A stretch of DNA of 64,000 nucleotides from Imbricaverruca yamaguchii (taxonomy: Eukaryota > Arthropoda > Thecostraca > Neoverrucidae). A model generated the notes under the pieces. The model was not told the origin of the DNA. It saw only the letters and a program-made list of their open reading frames with translations, and did no database searches. Both the position numbers and the translations under genes were made by a program. Location of the stretch: assembly GCA_034440575.1 (NCBI GenBank), contig JAOTOL010001562.1:1338001-1402000 (forward strand), read 5' to 3'. This document shows positions 54,641 through 64,000 of this stretch, in pieces. Position 1 is the stretch's first letter, and every line of letters starts with the position of its first letter.

Positions 54641-54944
54641 TCGGAAGGAAGACGTCATTTATATACCAGTAGGAATCGGAGCCCAAAATACGTCATTATC
54701 AAGTTAGGCAATAAAAAAATGACGAATCGTCTGAAGCAAATGGACAGCTGTGTACGGAGGGCTACTGGCTTGTTCATTGCTCAAGCCCCCCGAGTGAGTC
54801 GCCTGGTGACAGTTGAGCGACGCGGGTCTGCTGGTGGCTGCTGCGTGTGTCTGTTGAGAGACTTGTTGCCGAGCTGTTCACGCGAGCGGTTGAGGGCTTG
54901 GCCCTTCGGCGAAGGCGACTGGCCGTCAGGCCAGTCATCAGTGG

Positions 54945-55345
54945 CGCGTGGAACTCTGACTGAGAGTCGCCGTCTGTCTGGCATGGCTGTTGAGATGTAG
55001 CGGCCCTGTCCCCTACTGAGGTACTGAGGTACGTGGGACTCTGACTGAGAGTCGCCGTCTGTCTGGCATGGCTGTTGAGATGTAGCCGCCCTGTCCCCTA
55101 CTGAGGTACTGAGGTACGTGGGACTCTGACTGAGAGTCGCCGTCTGTCTGGCATGGCTGTTGAGATGTAGCCGCCCTGTCCCCTACTGAGGTACTGAGGT
55201 ACGTGGGACTCTGACTGAGAGTCGCCGTCTGTCTGGCATGGCTGTTGAGATGTAGCCGCCCTGTCCCCTACTGAGGTACTGAGGTACGTGGGACTCTAAC
55301 TGAGAGTCGCCGTCTTTCTGGTATGGCTGTTGAGATGTAGCCGTT
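54945..55345. repeat. 85-bp minisatellite, about 4.5 units
   Basis: The unit starts gtgggactctgactgagagt and includes cgccgtctgtctggcatggc. Copies begin at 55033, 55118 and so on, nearly identical except the last. In an intron of SNAPC3. The flanks 54,641-54,944 and 55,346-56,175 hold nothing I recognise. Confidence 0.93.
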
Positions 55346-56175
55346 TGAGACGACAGTCGTAGAGTAAATGAAGACCGGTCGGAATGCAAGCTGGATTATA
55401 CATGAGCACTGCTGCCACTTTGAATATCAGAATTGGGACTTAAGATGGGAGGCTGAGATGTGTGAGGACGTGAGCGCCGATATGTGTAGTGGCCTACCGA
55501 TGAGTCGTCTGATGAGCAGTTGAAGCTGTCTGTCGCTAAAAGAGGCTGCTGTAATATTTTGTCTGTCACGCTGCACTATTGAAACCTGAATAGTTGTCGT
55601 TATTTAACTGTTGATTAAGTGCATAAATATACATGCTGGATTTTGTGGTGCATGTCAAGACATGTGCAGATCAGAGCTCTGAGATTGAGACATAGGGCCA
55701 TTGAATTTATACCCGGGGTTTATCGTCAACGTCACGTAGCCCAAAGAAGTTTACCCCAGACATGCGCGAGACGCCAGACAAATCCCGAGGAGAAAAACTT
55801 CGTTACCACTCCGACACGTATCATTGGCTGCCACCGACACGGCCACCATGGCGCTAACGTTTTTTTACCTCATGGTAGCTACATTAGCGTCGCCAGTTAA
55901 CACATATGTCAAACCTGTCAAATGCCTTCAGAGAACAAGGGCACAATACTGCCTTTCGGCGTTAGCAAAAGAGCGATCGAAACTGGCGTGGACCATGCCA
56001 GTGGCCATAGCTGGCTTTAACCGGCCACCGTTCTCATGATCTGACTTAAACTAACCAAAGCTCGAATGTACACTTGGGAAATATCTAGTGATGACTTGAA
56101 AATGGACAAAAATGCACCATTAAGGTATTTATAAACACAATATGTATGGTAAATGTGAGGTGGCTATGTGTGGCG

Positions 56176-56745
56176 TACGTCTGGCGTTTTGCCTTGGGCT
56201 AGCTGTTTACCGGGTACGGTGGTCGAGACTGAGTGGGCACGGCTGTCCGGTGTACCTGAGCGCGTCCACCTTGGGCTAGCTGTTTACCGGGTACGGTGGT
56301 CGAGACTGAGTGGGCACCGCTGTCCGGTGGACCTGAGCGCGTCCGCCTTGGGCTCGCTGTTTACCGGGTACGGTGGTCGAGACTGAGTGGGCACAGCTGT
56401 CCGGTGTACCTGAGCGCGTCCACCTTGGGCTAGCTGTTTATCGGGTACGGTGGTCGTGATTAAGTGGGCACGGCTGTCCGGTGTACCTGAGCGCGTCCAC
56501 CTTGGGCTAGCTGTTTACCGGGTACGGTGGTCGTGACTAAGTGGGCACGGCTGTCCGGTGTACCTGAGCGCGTCCACCTTGGGCTAGCTGTTTACCGGGT
56601 ACGGTGGTCGTGACTAAGTGGGCACGGCTGTCCGGTGTACCTGAGCGCGCCCGCCTTGGGCTCATCGGGTACGGTGGTCGTGACTGAATGGGCACGGCTG
56701 TCCGGTGTACCTGAGCGCGCCCGCCTTGGGCTAGCTGTTGTCCAT
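56176..56745. repeat. 77-bp minisatellite, about 7 units
   Basis: The unit core is gtgtacctgagcgcgtccac, then cttgggctagctgtttaccgggtacggtggtcgtgactaag. One unit (around 56,660) lacks about 13 bp. It ends about 70 bp before a SNAPC3 acceptor. Confidence 0.93.
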
Positions 56746-56810
56746 GATACTGGCGTTTGTGGGTCGGCCCGGAGAGTGGCGGTCTTGACGGCGGCCCGTG
56801 ATATCCGCAG

Positions 56811-56894
56811 GACATCTACCCGTCCGGCTTCTTCTACATCGCCGGCGCCTTCTACGCGGACCGGCGAGACCCGGCTTCCATCGACTACAGTGAG
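56811..56894 (+). CDS. SNAPC3: SNAPC3, exon with FFYIAGAFYADRRDP
   Basis: 28 codons: DIYPSGFFYIAGAFYADRRD then PASIDYSE. The human match is [27 protein letters not shown], one of the strongest family signatures. Acceptor gatatccgcag, donor AGTGAG|gtgcga, phase 0 both sides. A donor five bases earlier (TACA|gtgagg) would break the next exon's frame. Confidence 0.95.
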
Positions 56895-57501
56895 GTGCGA
56901 CATCTGTTCCCTGTGCGTGCGACGTTGGGGCTCGCGTGCTGGGTGCTGGTTCTGCAGGGGGTGCCGGGCTGGGCTGTGTCGGATCGGATTCGTTGGGTGA
57001 CCGGCTGTTTAGGTGGTTATTGGCCGTCCTGGTGGCTGTCGACTTAGGTGCGGCTCGCAGCTTGGTCGGTAGGCTGGCTAAATGGTGGTTGTTTGCTTTG
57101 GGCCCACATCTTCAACCTTTCCGACGAAGTCTCCAATCCTGCTGAGGTCCGTCGCCACCACTACACGAATGTACCTAGGCAAAGACAGGCTCCTTTCCAC
57201 GTCGCATACGCCCGTGGGTGCGCCCGGCTGCTCATGTAGCTTGAAAGGCCTAGTGACTCAGGGTGTGGCACTGGTGGATGAGTATGCCATAGGTGCGTGA
57301 CGTTGGTGCTCCCATCGCCGCCGGCGCTCGTCCATTTGCGAGACCCATCCGTGTACTACCGTATAACACAACACATCCACCACCCACTCATCGCCCTTTC
57401 CCGACGTTGTGGCAGCCTGCATGGTGTCACGGCCCTGGTTGCGCGGTGCGGTGGTGTGATGTGGGACGGCACGGCCGCTGACAGTGCCATCCTTCCAACA
57501 G
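56895..57501. other. SNAPC3 intron, unique sequence
   Basis: Nothing recognised; ends in acceptor ccatccttccaacag. Confidence 0.4.
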
Positions 57502-57659
57502 CCGATTCGCCAGTGGGCCGCTGAGCGCAAATTGGGCGTGCTTCCCGTGCACTCGATGGCCGACCAGCAAGTGAGAAAGCTGACGGTGCGGCTGGGCTAT
57601 CCGTACGTGTACGTGCACCAGGGTCGCTGCCAGCACATGCTCATCTTCTCTGACATACG
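57502..57659 (+). CDS. SNAPC3: SNAPC3, exon with LGYPYVYVHQG-C-H motif
   Basis: It encodes PIRQWAAERKLGVLPVHSMA, QQVRKLTVRLGYPYVYVHQG and RCQHMLIFSDIR. The human match is IIEW, [20 protein letters not shown] and ITDIR. The His-Gln-Gly-x-Cys-x-His core that probably takes part in zinc binding is retained. The donor ATACG|gtgagc leaves CG, completed to Arg by the next exon. Confidence 0.96.
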
Positions 57660-58346
57660 GTGAGCGCCGTGAGCCCCCTCCCCTCTCCCGCTGCCCCACA
57701 GATCCATGGAGGTCCGGCGGTTCAGTCGCAGAGCCTCCGAAGTTCACCAGGGAGAACAACGAGGAGAGCCAAAGCCTCGGTAATCATGGGCTAGAATGAT
57801 GAAATCAGCATGGACATGCTTGTAGAGAACCACGCTGAGCAAGTTGGTATTTCCTTTCCCATTCCACGTGAATCTTGTTGATGTGTATAATTTCGTTGGC
57901 GTTTTTGGGTATTATGGTGTGACATTGGTGGCCAAGAATGTGAGTTCGAATGGTAATCTTCAGCCATCTCGGGTAGAATTGGATACTTGTGCAGGAACAC
58001 TTAATTTCACCACAAAAAAAAACACATTCCATATATTTATTTCAGTTAGAAGAAAAAAAATATAGACCGAAGGCTGCGACCATTGCACATACCTCAACGA
58101 TATAAGAGGTAGTGGAGTCATTCACGAATTTCCTTTTGATTTGATAGTTGTGGTGCTGAGGCCTCTGTTTGAAGAGCTAATGAAAGAAAAAACAATATTT
58201 ATCATACTGGCATGAGGAGCATCCATATCTTCATGAGAAATTTGAACACCTTATTTGCATCACAAGTCGGCATTTAGAACTTCTTGAAAACTGTTCTCGG
58301 ACATCGGAACGCTCCAGACTGAAAAAGGCTGGTTTTTGCGCAATTG
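57660..58346. other. SNAPC3 intron, unique sequence
   Basis: Nothing recognised in the first part of the large last visible intron (57,660-63,396). Confidence 0.4.
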
Positions 58347-58347
58347 T

Positions 58348-58403
58348 AAAGTGCGAACTTACTTTTCCATTCATCTTGAAATGGATAAATTAGTTCGCAC
58401 TTT
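58348..58403. repeat. 56-base imperfect palindrome
   Basis: AAAGTGCGAACTTA (58348-58361) pairs with TAGTTCGCACTTT (58391-58403). An inner TCCAT/ATGGA pair is also present. It could be a remnant of a small inverted-repeat element or a structured RNA. No further support. Confidence 0.5.
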
Positions 58404-58689
58404 AGGTCAGGTTAGGTCAGAAACGCGATAAAAACAGGGAAGTGAAAAAGAATCAAAGAAAAAGTGGAAATAGAATGGGATGCATTCATTATCGAATGGC
58501 GAAATAGTCACGGCGCACGGTTGTTGAAGAAAACAGCCACCTAGAATGTGTTTTTCCTTGTTCATGTGAATACAGCACCATCATCCGCGTAATCTGTGAA
58601 ACAATTGTTGGATATCAATATTGGGACTAGAGCGTATGAACATCGCTGGTGCCAAAGCGACTGCTGCTTAGCCAGGTTCAATCACCCAT

Positions 58690-59040
58690 CAGGTGGCCTC
58701 AACTGTTCATCAGCCGGGCTCGACTGCCCCCCCCCCGCCCAGTCTGATTCGACTGCCCCCCCCAGTCTGATTCGACTGCCCCACAGCCAGGCTTGACCGC
58801 CCACCAGCCGGTTCCGGCTACCCCACAGCCAGGCTCGACTGCCTCTCTGCTGGGCTTGACTGCCCCTCGGTCGGGATTAACTACCCCTCGGCCTGACTTG
58901 ACTATCCCTTGGGAGAGCTTGACTACTCCTCGGCCGAGCTTGACCACCCTCAGACGGGCTCGGCCGCCCCACCGCTAGGCTCGACCGCCCCTGTGTCTGG
59001 CTCGACCGCCCCTCGGCCTGGATCAGTTGCCAGCTCGGCT
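58690..59040 (-). repeat. 24-bp minisatellite overlapping the 3' end of the guanylate-kinase-like gene
   Basis: About 14 imperfect 24-bp units (minus strand core ggggcagtcaagcccggccg). The first three or four are inside the coding frame and code GAVEP-type repeats before the TGA at 58950. The rest would be 3' UTR or downstream. Confidence 0.85.
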
Positions 59041-59834
59041 GCCGGATCCTTGAGCCACTGCCGGCCTGAGAATATGGCCGGCTCGGTGCCCAGCTGGGCG
59101 TCGATGAGTGCCTGCAGCGCAGCTGCCGCATCGTCCAGGTCATCATTGTCGACCACCGCGTCAAACAGGCGGCCGTGACCGGCGGCGAGCAGGGCGGCAT
59201 CCAGCCGGCGCTCGGAGGCGCGCACCAGCGTCTCTGCACTGCGCCGAGACAGACCATCCCGCAGCATGAGGCGCGCCAGTAGCCGCTCCCGCTGCGACAC
59301 GCGCACGTAGACGAGCAGCGGACGTGCGCCGCTCTCTGCCGGCGGCAGGTGTGGCAGACACGTCAGCGACGCCTTGAGCAGACTGAGCGGCGCCGGCCGC
59401 TGGTGCGCGCCGTCGCCGTCGGAGCTGTGGAGCGGCGCGGCGAACCGGTGCTCGCCCCTCTGGCGCAGCTGGGCGCAGCTGCCGAGCTGCAGTCGGCGGC
59501 GCAGCTCGGCCGCGCTTACGTACTGGTACAGAGTGGCGGCCGGGTCGGCGCGGCTGCACGGAGGCCGGTCGGTGATCTCGCGCGGCACGGCCACCAAGCC
59601 CGGCCGACTGAGCAGTGCGCGCACCATGAGCGCTGTGCGGCCGGCGGCCGGCAGTCCCAGCAGCAGCAGCGTGCCGCCGCAGCTGGCGGCCGGCCTCAGA
59701 CACGACTGCCGGCCGGCAGATGGTGACCGTCGCCACGGCACGCCCTCCGACCAGCCTGCCCAGTAGCCGGCCGCCAGGGCGGCACCCAGCGCGCCGGCGG
59801 CGCCCAGCGCCAGCCACCGCCGGTCCAGCACCAT
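58950..59834 (-). CDS. membrane-anchored guanylate-kinase-like protein, probably a pseudoenzyme
   Basis: A single-exon frame of 294 codons plus TGA, starting at an ATG in good context (gccgccATGg). Residues 6-26 (about LALGAAGALGAALAAGYWAG) form one hydrophobic segment, a likely membrane anchor. The rest follows the guanylate kinase fold: a P-loop-like GLPAAGRTALMVRALL, then PREITDRPP and LYQYVSAAELRRRL (family TTRKPR-GE--G--Y-FVS-EEF), LLVYVRVSQRERLLARL, and FDAVVDNDDLDDAAAALQAL (family FD-vivNddle-A---L). The P-loop Lys is Arg (GRT for GKS/T) and the nucleotide-binding motifs are weak, so catalysis is doubtful. The C-terminus runs into a 24-bp minisatellite. The gene lies within a SNAPC3 intron on the opposite strand and could be a retrocopy. 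Confidence 0.75.
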   Translation of the reverse strand: MVLDRRWLALGAAGALGAALAAGYWAGWSEGVPWRRSPSAGRQSCLRPAASCGGTLLLLGLPAAGRTALMVRALLSRPGLVAVPREITDRPPCSRADPAATLYQYVSAAELRRRLQLGSCAQLRQRGEHRFAAPLHSSDGDGAHQRPAPLSLLKASLTCLPHLPPAESGARPLLVYVRVSQRERLLARLMLRDGLSRRSAETLVRASERRLDAALLAAGHGRLFDAVVDNDDLDDAAAALQALIDAQLGTEPAIFSGRQWLKDPAAELATDPGRGAVEPDTGAVEPSGGAAEPV

Positions 59835-60514
59835 GGCGGCCGTCACTCACCGCACACCTAGCTCCTCGGAGTACTGGCCGTGTCGGTGGCGAACTTCCAA
59901 CCACCTCGCTGCTGATCAAGGTGGCGCTGCCTTACGTATGCTGTGCGAGCCACTTGCCACTCAGGTTTCCGCAGTTGCCAGTTACGATGTGATTGATGCT
60001 AACAACAAGGAATAATATTTTCCCAATTAGCGTGTTTGTGTTTGTCCAGTGGTCAGACGTTGAAAAAAAATGAATTTGAACAAAATTTGTGTTTGGCCTA
60101 ATGTTCTTTTTTTTTTTGTATTCTGGTATTTGCTTTATTTTTCGTGGTGGCCCAATTTAATGATACGTACAGAAATTTAACTCCATTTTTAGGCTGAAGC
60201 AATTGCAAACCACCGTAATAAAAAGGCTATTATCTCGAGGATTTCGGTTTTCAAGATCCTCGCATTCCTTGCAAGTCATATAGACATCTGTGCTTATTAA
60301 TCTTCAGGATATCTGCAGTTCGTGATTCGAGGCCAGTTTAGATAATAGCGCGGTTTGTGTTCCTGCAATATGCGTGCTATGCTAACCATAAGGGTTCCCT
60401 TGGCTTGCGAAGTACTACGCCAAGGAAAAGCGCGCCCTACTGAATATGTCCGAAGCTTGAATATAGAAACTTTATGCCAGAGTCTAAGAGTACAGAGAGG
60501 AAATGTTGAGTCCG
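59835..60514. other. upstream region of the guanylate-kinase-like gene
   Basis: GC-rich to about 59,990, then AT-rich. It probably holds the promoter of the minus-strand gene; no motif could be assigned. Confidence 0.35.
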
Positions 60515-60645
60515 CATCGTATCATGGCACGAGATGTGTAGCGATGGACGCTTACAGTGGAACGTCCTGAGATGAGTGCCACGGCACACGAGTCACGGCA
60601 CGAGACGTGTAGCGATGGACGCTTAAAGTGGGACGTCCGGGGGCA
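60515..60645. repeat. two tandem copies of an about 70-bp unit
   Basis: catggcacgagatgtgtagc, then gatggacgcttacagtgg, recurs as cacggcacgagacgtgtagc, then gatggacgcttaaagtgg. Confidence 0.8.
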
Positions 60646-60774
60646 AGTAGTGAACGATATTCCCTGTGGCAGTTTTTGTCCTCTATGTCCATTTGACCCC
60701 AATCCATAAAGCAAGACATGGTGACGATAAGGTAAAGTTGGATGGTTGTTGCCCCTAAACATTTATTGTGTTAT

Positions 60775-61135
60775 GCCCATTCGCAATAACGGTATTGCAT
60801 GGGGGGCATTAGCAGCACTCAATCGCAGTGAAGGAGGAATTAGCGTCACTCAGTGTGATTATTGCATGGAATGGCATTAGCTTCACTTCACAACAGCAGC
60901 GAGGGATGTATTCCCGCCACTCGATGTAGTATTACAGGAAAGGCATTGTCATCACCCTATATCAGTGGGGAAGAATTAGCGTCACTCCTTAGCAGTATTA
61001 CAGTGATGGGGCATTGTCATCACTCAATAGCAGTGAGGTAGGAATTGGTGTCACTCAGGAGTATTGCAGGAAGGGGGCAACGTCGTCACTCATTAGCAGA
61101 GAGATGGGAATTAGCATCACTCGCAAACCTCAGCT
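60775..61135. repeat. degenerate 45-60-bp repeat
   Basis: About eight loose units with gcattagcatcactcaatag, cagtgaggaaggaattagcg and attgcaggaa. In a SNAPC3 intron. Confidence 0.75.
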
Positions 61136-63396
61136 TTCAGTTAATGCCATTTGGTGCAGAAGCATTGAACTCCATCGAGGCATGCCGTCGCGGTGACAAC
61201 ATAGGTGGTTTCGATTAGTTCAGAGGGATCTACCGATCGCCGAGCCATTCTGAAAAACTAAGCAGAATTGAAGGGTGCAAATCCTTCTCTTTATTAATTA
61301 TTCATAGTGGCTTCTGACCGGCAGATTCCTGCAGACTATTCGAGGCCACATTTTTTGTGTGCTGGCCACATTGAAGCGAACTGCATGTTGTCAATTGCAT
61401 TCCATCTTTTTCCACAATGCCTACAAAATCGGTGTTCATCCAGAGGAAACATCATCATTAGAGATGTTGGCATCTTTACGGTGCAACAGCAGCACACCTG
61501 TGCGCAAGCGTTCTATGAGTGCTGACCTATATGCAGCCGGTGTATTTTTGCATACATGGTTGTTCGTCACGTGCCATGCCTGGCATGTTTCAACAATAAT
61601 CCCGAAAGAAATGACAGCAGCCTTTTTTGCGGCTTTGCTACGCTTTCAGACTTGTGTAGACGTGACGTCTTGTGTAGACATGACAACCTGTGTAGACGTG
61701 TGTAAGCAACGGTTTGTGCATGCGAGTTAGCGTATAATTACCCTGTGAGTATACCGGTGCCATGTTGATATGACTCGAGTTGCAGGCGTATACTAATAGG
61801 TTTCTCCCTGCTTTGTCATTAGTAGCAAGGAAAGTGGATGTGATGATATTTGAGAAGTGTTTGCAAAGGCGTGGGTAATCGCTTCCTGGGGGAAAGCCAC
61901 AGCCAAACTTTCCAAGCAGTGCACTGCCTTCAGGCTTCAGAACAACAAAAACGAGCAAAACTACCTTTGTTCAGACCAATGGTTTTGCCAGTTTTAACAA
62001 GATAGGCCTGAACAAAACTGGGCGAACTTCAAATCATGGTAGTTTTATTTGTCACTTGTGTACATATCTCCAATACATCACAAGCAAGTTGCATATATGC
62101 TAATTATAATATAATTCCCTACCTAGCCATCGGGGATGTTGTCATCTGTGCAATGCATATCTATATCCTATATGCTATTTATGTAGTCCCGTACTGAATC
62201 GTGGTGGAACTCTTGTTAGTCCGTGCTATTATCATTCTTCTATTAGTGCATTATGTTGCCCTTTAACTCTGGACTGGCAACTATCTTGGTGGATGTCATG
62301 CCAGTTCTCATCCAGCAACCTCTTGAATGCAGGTAGCGAAAAGGAAGTGGCAACATTCAGAGAGTTCCAGGGCATACATCAAACTCGCTGTCCATCTCAT
62401 TTTGTAGACACCCTAGCTATTATCAGACTGCCTATGTTCCTTGTTGATGTCAGTGAGATAAAATAAAGGCGTCAATGTTCTGCTATGTTTCCCGCCAGCT
62501 ACCAAAAACATTGAGTCATATATATCCATAGATTCCATGGGTGAGTGGTCCCAGGTGAGAAGGATGTTCTCTGACTGGCAGAATAACCGAACTAGAAAAT
62601 CAATGAACCGGTTTTGAGCTTCCCATTTGCTTTGCGTAGTTGTATGTATATATTTTAGATTTGTTTTCTACAATCCGAAAATTTTGTCCGGCATTTTCTC
62701 ACCGATAATGTGAAAGAATGCGAAGTGAAGACTACAAACAGAAACACCTGACCGCAACGCTTACTTGATCATTTCGAGAAAACAGTGTTAAAGTATTTGC
62801 CATTATCAATGAAGATGCAAAATAGTTACCGTTCTTTAGATGCAAGTGCTGTTTTATGTTTCAGTAGTTCATTTTTGCGAGAAGTGCTCATTGAACTAGG
62901 ACTTTCAGACAACACTATTGCAGAGCCGCCAAAAGCCAAGGCTACGATCTGGACGTATCCATGGGCACGTAACTAGAAACCTACTTTTTATAGTTGCATT
63001 AGTTTTTATGGGATTCGTAAATATTCGCACTTTACGTCTTTGTATTTTCAAGCCGGAAAGCAGAACATTTAGACGTTGCCTTATCGTACAGAACTCCTGA
63101 GTAATTGTTTCATCCTTTGGTAGTGGCTATGTATGCTGTTACTTGATTGACTGCATATTCCTGTGAAGTAAAATAAAAATATTGTGCCCTAGCTGGCCAC
63201 TAATAAATAGGCATACCATCTCAAGCGAGACTCCCTAACTGTGCGACGTCGCTGATGTGACCTGCAGTGGTATTTCACGCTTCCATGCGCCATGGGAATC
63301 TCGACGGTTGCACTTCACTGGACTTTTCTCCTCGGACTCCTGAGCTGTTTCCCATGCCAGGTGTGCTGAACCAAGTCCCTGTCGTCCGCCCCTCAG
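61136..63396. other. SNAPC3 intron, AT-rich unique sequence
   Basis: A short triple repeat of cttgtgtagacgtgac lies at 61,652-61,705. Nothing else recognised; ends in acceptor cgcccctcag. Confidence 0.4.
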
Positions 63397-63504
63397 GCTG
63401 TTCCACCCTAACAACGTGGCCAAGAAGAAGCTGTACCCGATGGTACACGCCACGCGGCGTCACAACACTCAGCTGTGCCATGCGTGCGAACGCTACTGCG
63501 CCAA
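63397..63504 (+). CDS. SNAPC3: SNAPC3, exon with start of the zinc-finger region (gene continues beyond window)
   Basis: It encodes RLFHPNNVAKKKLYPMVHAT, then RRHNTQLCHACERYCAK. The human match is [32 protein letters not shown]. The CHAC pair is the first half of the C-terminal zinc-binding motif; the second Cys pair must lie in the next exon. Takes CG for Arg and leaves AA at GCCAA|gtgagt. The gene is cut by the right edge. Confidence 0.95.
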
Positions 63505-63688
63505 GTGAGTGCACCTCGCTGACTTTGTCACCACCACGTCAAGAGAGTGGTAAGTGGGGTGCAATTATGGGGCCCAGTGTTCCAGCGGGACAACACTTGA
63601 GGATACCTGGAAGATGGCATCGTTTTCTTTTCCATGAGCAGCAGCATATGCGTAGTCTGTCGCAGCGAGAGCGTGTCATTAGAACCCC

Positions 63689-63691
<3 letters not shown>

Positions 63692-63734
<43 letters not shown>

Positions 63735-64000
63735 GTCTCTGTCTCTGTCTCTGTCTCTGTCTCTGTCTCTGTCTCTGTCTCTGTCTCTGTCTCTGTCTCT
63801 GTCTCTGTCTCTGTCTCTGTCTCTGTCTCTGTCTCTGTCTCTGTCTCTGTCTCTGTCTCTGTCTCTGTCTCTGTCTCTGTCTCTGTCTCTGTCTCTGTCT
63901 CTGTCTCTGTCTCTGTCTCTGTCTCTGTCTCTGTCTCTGTCTCTGTCTCTGTCTCTGTCTCTGTCTCTGTCTCTGTCTCTGTCTCTGTCTCTGTCTCTGT
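63692..64000. repeat. (CT)n and (GTCTCT)n microsatellite running off the window
   Basis: A pure CT run (63692-63728) passes into perfect hexamers gtctct for more than 270 bp, up to the window end. It lies in the SNAPC3 intron after the zinc-finger exon. Confidence 0.98.

Noticed and set aside
56886..56894. SNAPC3 donor at TACA|gtgagg
   Set aside because: It looks stronger by consensus but leaves one base, while the next exon starts in phase 0; AGTGAG|gtgcga keeps the frame and the family alignment.

Overview
The window is eukaryotic genomic DNA, most likely from an arthropod and perhaps a crustacean. Genes are split into phase-consistent exons with GT-AG introns, the coding exons are GC-rich, there are tRNA-derived SINEs and CR1-like LINE fragments, and short interstitial TTAGG runs (the arthropod telomere motif) occur at 37,972-37,992 and 38,092-38,107. 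The species itself is inference. A large share of the window is minisatellite DNA.

Layout. (1) 1-3,487: minisatellites and a candidate 956-bp piggyBac-like element. (2) 3,488-17,318, plus strand: the 3' part of an ionotropic glutamate (kainate-type) receptor gene. Nine exon positions run from the ligand-binding S1 lobe to the stop codon; the amino-terminal domain lies upstream of the window or was not found. The pore-loop exon is present twice in tandem (8,532-8,669 and 8,797-8,934) with equal length and equal phases, so the two copies are probably mutually exclusive. (3) 17,283-24,940: very large minisatellites (41-, 51-, 64- and about 46-bp units) and a weak candidate gene. (4) 26,105-27,198: a 5'-truncated CR1-like LINE. 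(5) 38,574-27,363, minus strand: a complete six-exon gene for a GhrA-like D-2-hydroxyacid dehydrogenase (glyoxylate/hydroxypyruvate reductase type, 326 residues). A second, badly decayed CR1-like LINE lies in its first intron. (6) 38,575-45,500: mostly unassigned, AT-richer DNA with weak candidate exons. (7) 46,173 to beyond 63,504, plus strand: SNAPC3, the SNAP50 subunit of the snRNA-activating protein complex, missing its last exon(s) at the right edge. (8) 59,834-58,950, minus strand: an intronless, membrane-anchored guanylate-kinase-like gene inside the last visible SNAPC3 intron.

The three multi-exon genes have unrelated jobs: neuronal glutamate signalling, 2-keto acid reduction, and snRNA promoter recognition. 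Nothing suggests that they act together.

The main structural observation is that many minisatellites start exactly at, and include, an exon boundary. Splice acceptors, splice donors or stop codons, together with about 10-30 coding bases, have been amplified in tandem. This recurs in the receptor, the dehydrogenase, SNAPC3 and the guanylate-kinase-like gene, so a general process linking exon edges to minisatellite birth is worth testing. The strongest functional candidate is the duplicated receptor pore exon.
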